A stretch of 64,000 nucleotides of DNA from Blattabacterium cuenoti (GTDB lineage: Bacteria; Bacteroidota; Bacteroidia; Flavobacteriales; Blattabacteriaceae). Shown here piece by piece: positions 1 through 9,336 of this stretch; positions within the stretch are counted from its first letter, which is position 1, and each line of letters starts with the position of its first letter. The notes beneath the pieces were generated by a model. The model was not told the origin of the DNA and ran no database searches. It saw only the letters and a list, made by a program, of their open reading frames with translations. Location: NCBI RefSeq assembly GCF_014251275.1, contig NZ_CP059183.1, positions 397,001 through 461,000 of the forward strand, read 5' to 3'. The translations under genes and the position numbers were made by a program.

Positions 1-1504
1 TCATTTGTTCTGGAGTAGTTAATTGTCTTTCTTCCGGTAAATACCATGCAGATCCTAAAGATTTTCCTCTTGGAACTATTGTAACTTTTACTAAAGGAGA
101 TGCATGTTCTAATAACCAACTTATAGTAGCATGTCCAGCTTCATGATATGCAATTCTTTTTTTTTCATTTGGTTTTATAATTTTATTTTTTTTCTCTAAT
201 CCTCCTACAATACGATCTATTGCATCTAGAAAATCTTTGCTTACTATTTTTTCTCTATTTTTCCTTGCTGCAATAAGAGCAGATTCATTACAAACATTTG
301 CTATATCAGCTCCACTAAAACCAGGAGTTTGTCTAGCTAAAAAATCAATGTCTACTTTATTAGACAAAACTAAATTTTTTAAATGGACACGGAATATTTC
401 TTTTCTTTCATTCAATTCTGGAGAATCAACTGATATAGTTCTATCAAAACGACCTGGTCTAAGTAAAGCTTTGTCTAAAATATCTGATCTGTTTGTTGCA
501 GCTAAAACAATGACATTTGTATTTGTTCCAAATCCATCCATTTCTGTTAATAGTTGATTAAGTGTATTTTCCCTCTCATCATTTGATCCAGCAATACTAC
601 TTTTTCCCCTTGCTCTTCCTATTGCATCAATTTCATCAATAAATATTATACATGGTGATTTTTCTTTTGCTTTTTCAAACAAATCTCTAACTCTAGAAGC
701 TCCAACTCCTACAAACATTTCTACAAAATCTGATCCTGATAAAGAAAAAAAAGGAACTTTTGCCTCTCCAGCTACTGCTTTTGCAAGTAAAGTTTTTCCG
801 GTCCCAGGAGGTCCTATTAATAATGCTCCTTTTGGAATTTTTCCTCCAAGTTTAGTATATTTATTAGGATCTCTTAAAAATTCAACTATTTCTTGAACCT
901 CTTCTTTAGCCCCTTCTAATCCAGCTACATCTTTAAAAGTAATTTTTATATTATCATTTTCATCAAATAGTCTAGCTTTTGATTTTCCAATATTAAATAT
1001 TTGACCACCTGCTCCACTAGCGTGTGTCCCAATTCTTCTGAAAAGAAATATCCAAAAAATAATTAATAATATAAAAAAAATTCCGTAATCAAAGAAAAAT
1101 TTTGTTATTGTATATTCTTGTTGATTTTTAAATTCAATAAGAGTATTTAAATTATATTTTTCTTTATATTTTTCAAATTTTTTTTGAAAGAATTGTAAAT
1201 CTCCTATTTCAAATTCGTATTTTAATGGATTAACACGGAATTTATTATCATCTAAAAAATTATGATTACTTTTTATTATATTTTTTGGAAATAATTCTTT
1301 ATTTAAATAAACATGTACTATCTCTCTATGTTGAACAATAATTTTTTTTATTAACCTTTTTGATAAAAGATTAAAAAAAGTATCCTGATCTATTTTTCTA
1401 TAGTTGGAAAATGTAGATTTAAAAAAAAAGATTCCAATAAATATTACAAATATAACTGCATAAATCCAAAAAAAATTGTTCTTTTTTTTTACTTTTTTTT
1501 TCAT
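1..1504 (-). CDS. ftsH: ATP-dependent zinc metalloprotease FtsH (C-terminus cut by window edge)
   Basis: Membrane-bound AAA+ protease that extracts and degrades membrane and short-lived proteins. About 501 codons are visible, from ATG at 1504 to the window edge. In order there is a lysine-rich N-terminus, a first membrane segment (about residues 12-27), a periplasmic region, a second membrane segment ending before [12 protein letters not shown], the AAA module with Walker A GPPGTGKT and Walker [12 protein letters not shown], and the zinc motif HEAGH. The missing part is the end of the peptidase domain. It lies just downstream of rsfS on the same strand, the usual flavobacterial order. No unusual residues were seen in the motifs. 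Confidence 0.97.
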   Translation of the reverse strand, partial: MKKKVKKKNNFFWIYAVIFVIFIGIFFFKSTFSNYRKIDQDTFFNLLSKRLIKKIIVQHREIVHVYLNKELFPKNIIKSNHNFLDDNKFRVNPLKYEFEIGDLQFFQKKFEKYKEKYNLNTLIEFKNQQEYTITKFFFDYGIFFILLIIFWIFLFRRIGTHASGAGGQIFNIGKSKARLFDENDNIKITFKDVAGLEGAKEEVQEIVEFLRDPNKYTKLGGKIPKGALLIGPPGTGKTLLAKAVAGEAKVPFFSLSGSDFVEMFVGVGASRVRDLFEKAKEKSPCIIFIDEIDAIGRARGKSSIAGSNDERENTLNQLLTEMDGFGTNTNVIVLAATNRSDILDKALLRPGRFDRTISVDSPELNERKEIFRVHLKNLVLSNKVDIDFLARQTPGFSGADIANVCNESALIAARKNREKIVSKDFLDAIDRIVGGLEKKNKIIKPNEKKRIAYHEAGHATISWLLEHASPLVKVTIVPRGKSLGSAWYLPEERQLTTPEQM

Positions 1505-1567
1505 ATCATATACATATAGTAGTAGTAAGTTTCTTCATTAAATTATAATTTTATAAATAAAATTATT

Positions 1568-1879
1568 TTATTTCCAAATTCTATCTATATCATAATACAA
1601 TCTTTTTTCTTCTTGAAAAACATGAACAATAATAGATATATAATCTACTAATATCCATTCTTTATTTTTTAGTCCTTCTATATGAAAAGGTTTTTTATTA
1701 AAATTTTTTATTACATGTTTTTTTATAGATTGATATATTGCAAATACTTGATTATTAGAATTACCATTGCAAATTACAAAATAATCACATAAAAAATTTT
1801 TTTTACTTTCTAAATTTAAGATGGAAATTTTTGTACCATTAACTGATTCAATTCCTTCTATAATTTTCTTTAATAACAA
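1568..1879 (-). CDS. rsfS: Ribosomal silencing factor RsfS (Iojap/YbeB family)
   Basis: Binds L14 of the large ribosomal subunit and blocks subunit joining when nutrients are scarce. At 103 aa it is slightly shorter than the usual 110-125. The family core is visible: DYFVICNGNSNNQVFAI, HIEGLKNKEWILVDY and a C-terminal VHVFQEEKRLYYDIDRIW. It sits between ftsH and the divergent birA, an arrangement conserved in Flavobacteriia. It is probably co-transcribed with ftsH, since only about 60 bases separate them. Confidence 0.92.
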   Translation of the reverse strand: MLLKKIIEGIESVNGTKISILNLESKKNFLCDYFVICNGNSNNQVFAIYQSIKKHVIKNFNKKPFHIEGLKNKEWILVDYISIIVHVFQEEKRLYYDIDRIWK

Positions 1880-1965
1880 AATAATAGTTATATTATAATT
1901 TTACAATATTAAATTAAGCAAAAATAAGATATTCACCTTAAAGAAATTGAATTTATCAATATAAA

Positions 1966-2745
1966 ATGTTTTTGAAAAAATTTATTTTTCCTGTGAATTT
2001 AATATATGTTGAAAAAATAAATTCTACAAATGAATATGCAAAAAAATATTGTTTAAATTATTTTCATCATAATAAAAACAAAAATTGGATAATTATTTCA
2101 TCTGGATATCAAACTAATGGATTAGGAACAAGAGGTAATTTCTGGTATTCAACAAATAATAAGAACTTAATTTGTAGCATAATTATATTTCATACTAATA
2201 AAAATTTTTATATAAAAAGAAAATATATAATAAATGTTATTATTAGTAATGCAATACACAAAGTTTTAAAAAAAATCTCTAACAAAAAGTTTTTTTGGAT
2301 AAAATGGCCTAATGATATTTTCATAGAAAATAAAAAAATAGGAGGTATTTTGATAGAAAATTACGTTTTTTTTAATACAATAAATACTTCTATTATTGGA
2401 ATAGGTTTAAATATTAATCAAATAGAATTCGATGATAAGCTTAATGCTACTTCTTTGAAAAAAATTTTTAAAAATAACTTTAAAATAAAAAATATATTTT
2501 TTGATATTATTTTTTCTATACAAACGGAATATTTATATTTTATAAAATATGGAGAAAAATTAATAAGAAAATATTATATAAAAAATTTATACTTAAAAAA
2601 TAAAAAGTCTTTGTTTTATATTTGTAAAATAAAAAATATAATATATGGTATTATAAGGTCTGTAAATAAACAAGGTTTATTAATACTAGAAATAAAAAAT
2701 AAATTATATTTTTTTCATCAAAAAGACATAATATTTATATTTTAA
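1966..2745 (+). CDS. birA: Biotin--[acetyl-CoA-carboxylase] ligase
   Basis: Attaches biotin through biotinyl-AMP to the carboxyl carrier protein of acetyl-CoA carboxylase. At 259 aa it is the short monofunctional form with no N-terminal DNA-binding domain, so it is not expected to be a repressor. The adenylation signature GTRGNFW is near residues 54-60, KWPNDIF near 113-119, and KIGGILIEN follows. It is divergent from rsfS and its stop lies one base from the end of convergent yidC, so no terminator fits between them. Confidence 0.93.
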   Translation: MFLKKFIFPVNLIYVEKINSTNEYAKKYCLNYFHHNKNKNWIIISSGYQTNGLGTRGNFWYSTNNKNLICSIIIFHTNKNFYIKRKYIINVIISNAIHKVLKKISNKKFFWIKWPNDIFIENKKIGGILIENYVFFNTINTSIIGIGLNINQIEFDDKLNATSLKKIFKNNFKIKNIFFDIIFSIQTEYLYFIKYGEKLIRKYYIKNLYLKNKKSLFYICKIKNIIYGIIRSVNKQGLLILEIKNKLYFFHQKDIIFIF

Positions 2746-2746
2746 A

Positions 2747-4465
2747 TTAAATATTACATTTTTGTATTTTTTCTAAAATTTTTTCTTCATTTAAGAAAAA
2801 TTTTTTAATTAAAAATAGAAATATTATGTTAATAATATTTGAAACAAAATAATATAAAGATAATGCAGAAGCATAACTATTTATAAATAATAACATTATA
2901 AACGGCATAATATACAATAAAAAATTCATTTTTGGCATAAAATCCTCATTTTTAGATGATAATTCATTTTCGTTATTACTAAATTTAGTATATAAAAACA
3001 AGGCAAGTGCATATAATAAAGTAAGTAAACTAACGTGATCCCCATAAAATGGAATGAAAAAAGGTAATTTTAAAATAGAATCATAAGAAGTTAAATCATC
3101 TACCCACAAAAAATGTTTTCCCCTTAAATTAATAAGAGTTGGAAAAAATTTAAATAATGAATAAAAAATAGGAATTTGCAATAATGCTGATATACATCCT
3201 GACATTGGATGTATTCCTACCTTTTTATATAATTCCATTATTTTCCTTTGTTTTACCATAACTTCTTCATTTTTATATTTATTATTTAACTCTTCTATAT
3301 ATGGACGAATTATTCTCATTACTGCACTTAGTTTATATTGTTTATAAATTATAGGAGATAAAATTAATTTTACTACTATTGTCATTAGAATTACAATAAT
3401 TCCATAATTCAAATTTGTTTTTTCCAAAAATTTAAAAATTGTTAGAAAAAAATATTTATTAATATAATTCAAAAAACCCCATCCAAATGGAATAATATTT
3501 TCAAATCCATTTTTATATTGTTTTAATAATTTAAAATCTATAGGACCAAAATACAAACTAAATGAAAAATTTATATCTAATCCTTTGTTTTTCATATAAG
3601 AATGAATATAAATTTTTTTTAAAAAATCTCCTGAAGAATAATTTTCCGAAAAAATATAAACATTTTTCAATATTTTATCCGGAATAATAATAGTTGAAAA
3701 GAATTGTTGTTTACAAGATATCCAATTTACATTATTGATGTATTTTTTTTCTGAATTTCTTTCAGATAAATACTTTATAGATGAATTTGTATAATTAGGT
3801 TTTGTATAAGAATAAAAAACCTGTGTATAAGAATTTTCCCAATTTCTATCTTTTTCCAATGGAAAAAGATTTTGTTCAAAATCTATTGTAAAAAATTCAT
3901 TATATAAATTAATATCTTTTGTTTTTACATTAAATTTTATATCATACTTATTCTCCCCCTCAATTTTATAGTTATAATATAAAAATCCTTTTCCAAAAGG
4001 ATTTTTTGCTTTCATAGTAACATAACAATTTTTTTCATTTTTTTTTTTAAAAAAAACAGGAATAAAATATAAATTACTTGTATTTAATTTTTTCTTTTTT
4101 GTAAAAGTTATATTATATAAAAAACTAGAATTATTTACTAAATAAAGATTTTTTTTATTTTTATGAGAAAAAGAATTTAAGTCGTAAGTTTTATACTTTT
4201 TTAAATAAACTTCACTTATAATTCCTCCTATGTTAGATATTTTTATTCTTAAAACATTATTTTCTAATGTTACAAAATCTTCTACTTTACCTTCATTATC
4301 TTTTCGTAAGGTAATAATACTTTTTTTGTTTGAAATAATTTTTTTTAAATTTTTATTTACACCTGTATTTAAATTTAGGTTGTATGTAAAAATTGAAAAA
4401 ACTAATAGTATAAGAAATAATCCTATTATATAATTATAATCTAAATTTTTTTCCATCTTTTTCAT
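2747..4465 (-). CDS. yidC: Membrane protein insertase YidC
   Basis: Inserts and folds inner-membrane proteins, alone or with SecYEG. The 572 aa show an N-terminal membrane anchor (about residues 13-31), a large periplasmic beta domain typical of Gram-negative YidC, and a C-terminal Oxa1-like domain with several membrane helices from about residue 340 (KLSAVMRIIRPYIEELNNKY; HPMSGCISALLQIPIFYSLF). It overlaps the stop of pyrG by ATGA (4462-4465), suggesting translational coupling. Two perfect small-loop inverted repeats lie inside the gene (3848-3870 and 3981-4006). Confidence 0.96.
   Translation of the reverse strand: MKKMEKNLDYNYIIGLFLILLVFSIFTYNLNLNTGVNKNLKKIISNKKSIITLRKDNEGKVEDFVTLENNVLRIKISNIGGIISEVYLKKYKTYDLNSFSHKNKKNLYLVNNSSFLYNITFTKKKKLNTSNLYFIPVFFKKKNEKNCYVTMKAKNPFGKGFLYYNYKIEGENKYDIKFNVKTKDINLYNEFFTIDFEQNLFPLEKDRNWENSYTQVFYSYTKPNYTNSSIKYLSERNSEKKYINNVNWISCKQQFFSTIIIPDKILKNVYIFSENYSSGDFLKKIYIHSYMKNKGLDINFSFSLYFGPIDFKLLKQYKNGFENIIPFGWGFLNYINKYFFLTIFKFLEKTNLNYGIIVILMTIVVKLILSPIIYKQYKLSAVMRIIRPYIEELNNKYKNEEVMVKQRKIMELYKKVGIHPMSGCISALLQIPIFYSLFKFFPTLINLRGKHFLWVDDLTSYDSILKLPFFIPFYGDHVSLLTLLYALALFLYTKFSNNENELSSKNEDFMPKMNFLLYIMPFIMLLFINSYASALSLYYFVSNIINIIFLFLIKKFFLNEEKILEKIQKCNI
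3848..3870. repeat. Perfect inverted repeat, 11-bp arms, inside yidC
   Basis: Left arm ATCTTTTTCCA (3848-3858), one central base, right arm TGGAAAAAGAT (3860-3870). It lies in the periplasmic-domain coding region. About one such match is expected by chance in DNA of this composition, so alone it is weak. Confidence 0.8.
3981..4006. repeat. Perfect inverted repeat, 12-bp arms, inside yidC
   Basis: Left arm AAAAATCCTTTT (3981-3992), two-base centre CC, right arm AAAAGGATTTTT (3995-4006). It encodes part of the segment KNPFGKGF. The arms match perfectly and no canonical function is evident. Confidence 0.8.
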
Positions 4466-6099
4466 ATTTGATAGAAATTATTTGGACTAAAAGATTTGTA
4501 ATTTTTAGAAATTTTAACAAAATTAATAAATAATGGATGAGGATTTATAACTGTACTTTTATATTCAGGATGATATTGTACACATAAAAAAAATATATGG
4601 TCTTTTAATTCAAATGCTTCTACTAATCCTGTATCTGGATTAATTCCAGTAGCATTCATTCCTGCATTAGAAAAAAATTTTAAATAATCATTGTTAAATT
4701 CATATCTATGTCTATGTCTTTCATATACTTCTTTTTTTCTATTATAAATATAAAATAATTTTGATCCTTCAATAAAAGAACACTTCCAATCACCTAAACG
4801 CATAGTTCCTCCTTTATAAATAACTTTTTTTTGTTGTTCCATAATATTTATTACTGGATGAGATGTTAATGGATTAATTTCATAACTGTTTGCATTTTTT
4901 AAACCTAATACATTTCTGGCAAATTCTATAACTGCAATTTGCATTCCTAAACATATTCCAAGAAAAGGAATCATGTTTTCTCTAGCATATTTTGCAGCTA
5001 AAATTTTTCCTTCTATTCCTCTATTTCCAAATCCAGGAGCTATTAAAATACCTGATATCCCACTAAAAAATTTTTTTACATTTTCATTATTTATTGTTTC
5101 AGAACATATCCACTTTATTTTAACATAAATTTCATTTTTTGTACCAGCATGTATTAAAGATTCTTCTATGGATTTATAAGCATCATGCAATTTTATATAT
5201 TTTCCTACTAAAGCTATCTTAACTTTATATTTAGGATTTCTATATTTATTTATGAAAATATTCCATTTTGAAAAATTTGGTCTATTAAATGTTTTTAAAT
5301 TTAAATGATCTAAAACTATTTTATCAAATTTTTGTAAATTAAGTAAACATGGGATTTCGTATATAATTTCAGTATCAATTGCTTCTATTACATTATTTAA
5401 ATTTACATTACAAAATAATGCCAATTTTTTTTTTATTTCTTTAGAAATATGTTTTTTTGTTCTACATATAATAATATCAGCTTGTATCCCATTTTCCATT
5501 AACTTACGTACAGAATGTTGTGTAGGTTTAGTTTTTATCTCTCCAGTAGAAGATATATATGGTAGCAATGTTAAATGAATAATTATTACATTAAATTTTC
5601 CTAATTCCCATTTTAATTGACGAACTGATTCAACATATGGTAATATTTCTATATCACCTACTGTTCCTCCTATTTCTGTAATAATTATATCATAATTATT
5701 AGATTTTTCAAAAATTTTTATCCTTCTTTTAATTTCATTAGTTATATGTGGAATTACTTGTACAGTTTTTCCTAAATAATTGCCTTTTCTTTCATTATCT
5801 ATTACTGTTTTATAAATCAATCCAGATGTAATACTATTTTTTTTAGTTGTATTCTGATTTAAAAAACGCTCGTAATGACCTAAATCTAAATCTGTTTCGG
5901 CTCCATCTGTGGTAACAAAACACTCTCCATGTTCATATGGATTCATTGTGCCAGGATCTATATTTAAATAAGGATCCATTTTTAATATAGTTACTCTATA
6001 TCCACTATATTTCAATAACATTCCTAATGACGCTGATACTATACCTTTTCCTAAAGAAGATGTGACTCCACCAGTAATAAATATGTATTTTTTATTCAT
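4462..6099 (-). CDS. pyrG: CTP synthase
   Basis: Makes CTP from UTP, ATP and glutamine, the last step of de novo pyrimidine nucleotide synthesis. The 545 aa match family length. The N-terminal synthase domain starts ITGGVTSSLGKGI. The C-terminal class I glutamine amidotransferase has the nucleophile cysteine in FLGICLGMQ and the His/Glu pair in YHPEYKS. It is followed by yidC with a 4-base overlap, the flavobacterial order. Nothing unusual was seen. Confidence 0.97.
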   Translation of the reverse strand: MNKKYIFITGGVTSSLGKGIVSASLGMLLKYSGYRVTILKMDPYLNIDPGTMNPYEHGECFVTTDGAETDLDLGHYERFLNQNTTKKNSITSGLIYKTVIDNERKGNYLGKTVQVIPHITNEIKRRIKIFEKSNNYDIIITEIGGTVGDIEILPYVESVRQLKWELGKFNVIIIHLTLLPYISSTGEIKTKPTQHSVRKLMENGIQADIIICRTKKHISKEIKKKLALFCNVNLNNVIEAIDTEIIYEIPCLLNLQKFDKIVLDHLNLKTFNRPNFSKWNIFINKYRNPKYKVKIALVGKYIKLHDAYKSIEESLIHAGTKNEIYVKIKWICSETINNENVKKFFSGISGILIAPGFGNRGIEGKILAAKYARENMIPFLGICLGMQIAVIEFARNVLGLKNANSYEINPLTSHPVINIMEQQKKVIYKGGTMRLGDWKCSFIEGSKLFYIYNRKKEVYERHRHRYEFNNDYLKFFSNAGMNATGINPDTGLVEAFELKDHIFFLCVQYHPEYKSTVINPHPLFINFVKISKNYKSFSPNNFYQI

Positions 6100-6190
6100 T
6101 AAATAATTACAGTATAAAGTATAATTTATAATTATTAATTATTATAAAAAAAATAAAAATTTATAATTTTTTTTTATATTTACTAAATTT

Positions 6191-6298
6191 GGAGCAAGTA
6201 CTACACAATCTGCTCCCTGTTTAATTCCCTAGGATGGGAACATAGCAAGGATAAAATAGGTTGTAGCGATGTGTTGTAGGAGAGCTTGCTCCTTTTTT
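6191..6298 (+). ncRNA. ffs: Signal recognition particle 4.5S RNA with its U-run
   Basis: RNA of about 102 nt between the divergent pyrG and clpX. The terminal helix pairs GGAGCAAG (6191-6198) with CTTGCTCC (6285-6292), followed by six T's. The centre carries the SRP domain IV pattern: an internal loop with AGCAAGG opposite CTAGGAT, closed by a GGAA-type tetraloop (ATGGGAACAT). It is the only clearly GC-enriched non-tRNA stretch in this part of the window. It would bind Ffh for co-translational membrane targeting. Ends are set from the helix; the exact 5' end is not visible. Confidence 0.87.
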
Positions 6299-6338
6299 AC
6301 TATTACTATAATAATAATATGATATTAAAATAATCTTT

Positions 6339-7598
6339 ATGAAAGATTTACTTAAATGTAATTTTTGTGGAAAAAATAAAAATAATATAAATCTTTTAAT
6401 ATCAGGTATTAACAGTTATATATGTGATTATTGCGTAAAAAAAACATACTCAATTATTAACAGTAATAAAAATAATAATGAATTATACGAGACATGTAAT
6501 AATACAAAAAATTTAAAAATAAAAGATTACAAAAACAAAATTAAAGTAAAAAAACCTAAAGAAATTAAAAGTTTTTTAGATAAGTATATAATAGGTCATG
6601 AAATTACTAAAAAAATTTTATCAGTAGCCGTTTATAATCATTACAAAAGAATTTATAACAATAATAATAATTTATTTACAAATCAAAAAAAAGAAAAAGA
6701 AAAAGAAAATATACAAATAGACAAATCAAATATACTATTAATTGGAGATACTGGAACCGGAAAAACTTTATTAGCAAAAAGTATAGCTAAATTAATGAAT
6801 GTTCCATTTTCTATATCTGATTCTACTTCTTTAACAGAAGCAGGATATGTAGGAGAAGATGTAGAATCTATTTTAACAAGATTATTACAATCTGCAGATT
6901 ATCATATAAATTTTGCAGAAAAAGGAATTATTTTTATAGACGAAATTGATAAAATATCTAGAAAAAGTGCAAACCCATCTATTACTAGAGATGTTTCTGG
7001 AGAAGGAGTCCAACAAGCATTACTAAAAATATTAGAAGGTTCTATTGTTCATGTACCTCCTCAAGGAGGTAGAAAACATCCAGAACAAAAAATGATTCCA
7101 ATAAATACAGAAAATATATTATTTATAGCAGGTGGAACGTTTGATGGAATAAATAAAATAATTTCTGAAAGAAAACATTCTTCTACTATAGGATATTTTT
7201 ATAAAAAAAAACAATATAGAGATAATTTAAAAGAAGAAATACAATACGAAGATTTAAAAAAATTTGGATTAATTCCAGAACTAATAGGAAGGTTTCCTAT
7301 TGTAAATTATCTAAATCCATTAGATAAAATCCTTCTAAAAAGAATTTTAGTAGAACCAAAAAACTCTTTAATAAAACAATATAAAAGATTATTTTATTTG
7401 GATAAAATTTCATTAAATATAACAGATGATGCTTTAGATATTATTGTTAATGAATCATTTTATCTTGGTCTTGGAGCAAGAGGGCTACGTATATTTTGTG
7501 AAAAAATTTTTTTAGATTATCTATTTGATATAGAAAACACAAATACAATATTAAATATAGATAAAAATATAGTAGAACAAAAATTATTTCATTCTTGA
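6339..7598 (+). CDS. clpX: ATP-dependent Clp protease ATP-binding subunit ClpX
   Basis: Hexameric unfoldase that feeds substrates to ClpP. The 419 aa contain an N-terminal zinc-binding domain (Cys7, Cys10, Cys29, Cys32), Walker A GDTGTGKT at 136-143, the pore motif GYVGED, Walker B IIFIDEID, and sensor motifs including LIPELIGRFP. The linker before the AAA domain is enriched in Lys/Asn/Glu, probably compositional drift. The 3' end overlaps the end of convergent obg by 10 bases. No clpP is present in the window. Confidence 0.97.
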   Translation: MKDLLKCNFCGKNKNNINLLISGINSYICDYCVKKTYSIINSNKNNNELYETCNNTKNLKIKDYKNKIKVKKPKEIKSFLDKYIIGHEITKKILSVAVYNHYKRIYNNNNNLFTNQKKEKEKENIQIDKSNILLIGDTGTGKTLLAKSIAKLMNVPFSISDSTSLTEAGYVGEDVESILTRLLQSADYHINFAEKGIIFIDEIDKISRKSANPSITRDVSGEGVQQALLKILEGSIVHVPPQGGRKHPEQKMIPINTENILFIAGGTFDGINKIISERKHSSTIGYFYKKKQYRDNLKEEIQYEDLKKFGLIPELIGRFPIVNYLNPLDKILLKRILVEPKNSLIKQYKRLFYLDKISLNITDDALDIIVNESFYLGLGARGLRIFCEKIFLDYLFDIENTNTILNIDKNIVEQKLFHS

Positions 7599-8581
7599 AG
7601 TAATTTCCAAAGTCTTTGTTTCAATTCTAATAAACCACTTTTATTAAAAGAAGAAAAAAAAACAATATTTTTACCTAAATGAAAAAAATCTTTTTTAACC
7701 TTTTTTTTTATTTTATCATTAATCAAATCAGATTTTGAAATTGCTAACAATTGTTTTTTTCTTAATAATTTTATATTAAATTTACCTAATTCATTTAATA
7801 AATGAAAATATCTTTTTTTTTTATTTTTAAATTCTGAAGATATTAAAATTAATATAATTTTGTTTCTTTCTACATGTCTTAAAAATCTATATCCTAGACC
7901 TTTTCCCTTTGAAGAATTACGTATAATTCCAGGAATATCTGAGACTAAAAAAGAATCAAATCCTATATTAACTACACCAATATATGGTTTTTTGTTACTA
8001 AAAGAATAATTACCTATTATTGGTTTAGCATTAGTTATTGTAGAAAGTAAAGTTGATTTTCCTGAATTAGGAAATCCTACTATACCTACATCTGCTAATA
8101 TTTTTAATTCTAAAAATATCCAATAACCTTGTGTAATTTCTCCATTTTTTTCATTATTATAATAATACAATCTTTTATTTTTTTCTTTAAAAAAAGCATT
8201 TCCTTTACCGCCTTTTCCTCCTATAAACAAAACTTTTTTTATATAATTATCAGTTATTTCTGTTAAAATACTGTTTTTGCTATCACTTACTATAGTTCCT
8301 ATAGGAACTTCTATTAAAAAATCTTTTCCACTTTTTCCAGTTATTTTATTTCTCTTTCCTGAAGTTCCATCCATTGCAATACAATGTCTATTATATTTCA
8401 AATGTAAAAATGTATTAATGTTAGGATTCCCTTGTATAATTATATCACCTCCTTTTCCTCCTGATCCTCCATCAGCAATTTTTCTTTTCGCATAATTATT
8501 ATTGCAAAAATGAATACAACCAGAGCCTCCATTTCCACTTTTACAAAAAATTTTTATAAAATCCACGAAATATTCTTTCAT
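7589..8581 (-). CDS. obg: GTPase Obg/CgtA
   Basis: Essential GTPase of large-subunit assembly and stress control. The 330 aa match the flavobacterial length, without the long C-terminal tail of E. coli. The glycine-rich Obg fold is at the N-terminus (GNGGSG, DGGSGGKGGD), then the G domain with GFPNSGKST, the G3 motif DIPG and SKSD. It lies downstream of adk with an 18-base gap, a conserved flavobacterial pair, so it is probably an adk-obg operon. Confidence 0.96.
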   Translation of the reverse strand: MKEYFVDFIKIFCKSGNGGSGCIHFCNNNYAKRKIADGGSGGKGGDIIIQGNPNINTFLHLKYNRHCIAMDGTSGKRNKITGKSGKDFLIEVPIGTIVSDSKNSILTEITDNYIKKVLFIGGKGGKGNAFFKEKNKRLYYYNNEKNGEITQGYWIFLELKILADVGIVGFPNSGKSTLLSTITNAKPIIGNYSFSNKKPYIGVVNIGFDSFLVSDIPGIIRNSSKGKGLGYRFLRHVERNKIILILISSEFKNKKKRYFHLLNELGKFNIKLLRKKQLLAISKSDLINDKIKKKVKKDFFHLGKNIVFFSSFNKSGLLELKQRLWKLLQE

Positions 8582-8598
8582 AAAAGAAAGTATTGTTT

Positions 8599-9192
8599 TT
8601 AATAATATTTAGTATTCAATAATGTATAAATTTCTTTTTTTATAAAAAAAGATAATTTTTCTATAGAAAAATTAGCATCTAACATAATAATTTTTTTACC
8701 TAGTTCTAAATTTTTCCATATTAAAGAAATTTCTTTATCATACTCTTTTATTCTATTTTCAATTATTTTAATGTTTATATCATCTTTCCTATTTTCAGTT
8801 ATTTTTCTTTTTAATAATCTGTTAATTATTATGTCTTTATTAATAACAAAATAAAAAATTATATTTATTTTTCCCATTGAGAGCTTATTTAGTATTGTTT
8901 TTAGAAAAATTATTTGCTCCTTTGTTCTAGGATATCCATCATAAATAAAACCACTTGCATTTAAATTTTTCTTTATTTCTAAACTTATAATATTATTAGT
9001 TATAATATCAGGAACTAATTTACCTTGATTAACATAAAAACTTACATTTTTACCTAAACTAGTTTTTCTTTTAATATGATCTCTAAATATAATTCCAGTA
9101 GATAAATGAATAAATCTGAAATTATTTTCTATAATCTTAGCCTGAGTTCCTTTCCCACATCCAGGTGGCCCAAATAACACAATATTTATCAT
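8599..9192 (-). CDS. adk: Adenylate kinase
   Basis: Interconverts ATP + AMP and 2 ADP. At 197 aa it is the short form. The P-loop GPPGCGKGTQAK starts at about residue 8, the AMP-binding motif DGYPRT is present, and the LID region is short with no zinc cysteines, as usual in Bacteroidetes. It is first of the adk-obg pair. The 145-base upstream gap is A/T-rich with no clear promoter motif. Confidence 0.96.
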   Translation of the reverse strand: MINIVLFGPPGCGKGTQAKIIENNFRFIHLSTGIIFRDHIKRKTSLGKNVSFYVNQGKLVPDIITNNIISLEIKKNLNASGFIYDGYPRTKEQIIFLKTILNKLSMGKINIIFYFVINKDIIINRLLKRKITENRKDDINIKIIENRIKEYDKEISLIWKNLELGKKIIMLDANFSIEKLSFFIKKEIYTLLNTKYY

Positions 9193-9336
9193 AAAAAAAT
9201 AAAAGTTATAAATCTTGTATAGGAAAAAAAATACAAAATTTAATGTAAATAAAATAATATAATAGAATTGAGTAAAAAAAAAGGTGTATATAGTATAAAA
9301 ATTATAAAAAATAATTAATCTTTTACTTTTTTATAT

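Noticed and set aside
237-557. 106-aa plus-strand frame
   Set aside because: Antisense shadow of the FtsH ATPase domain.
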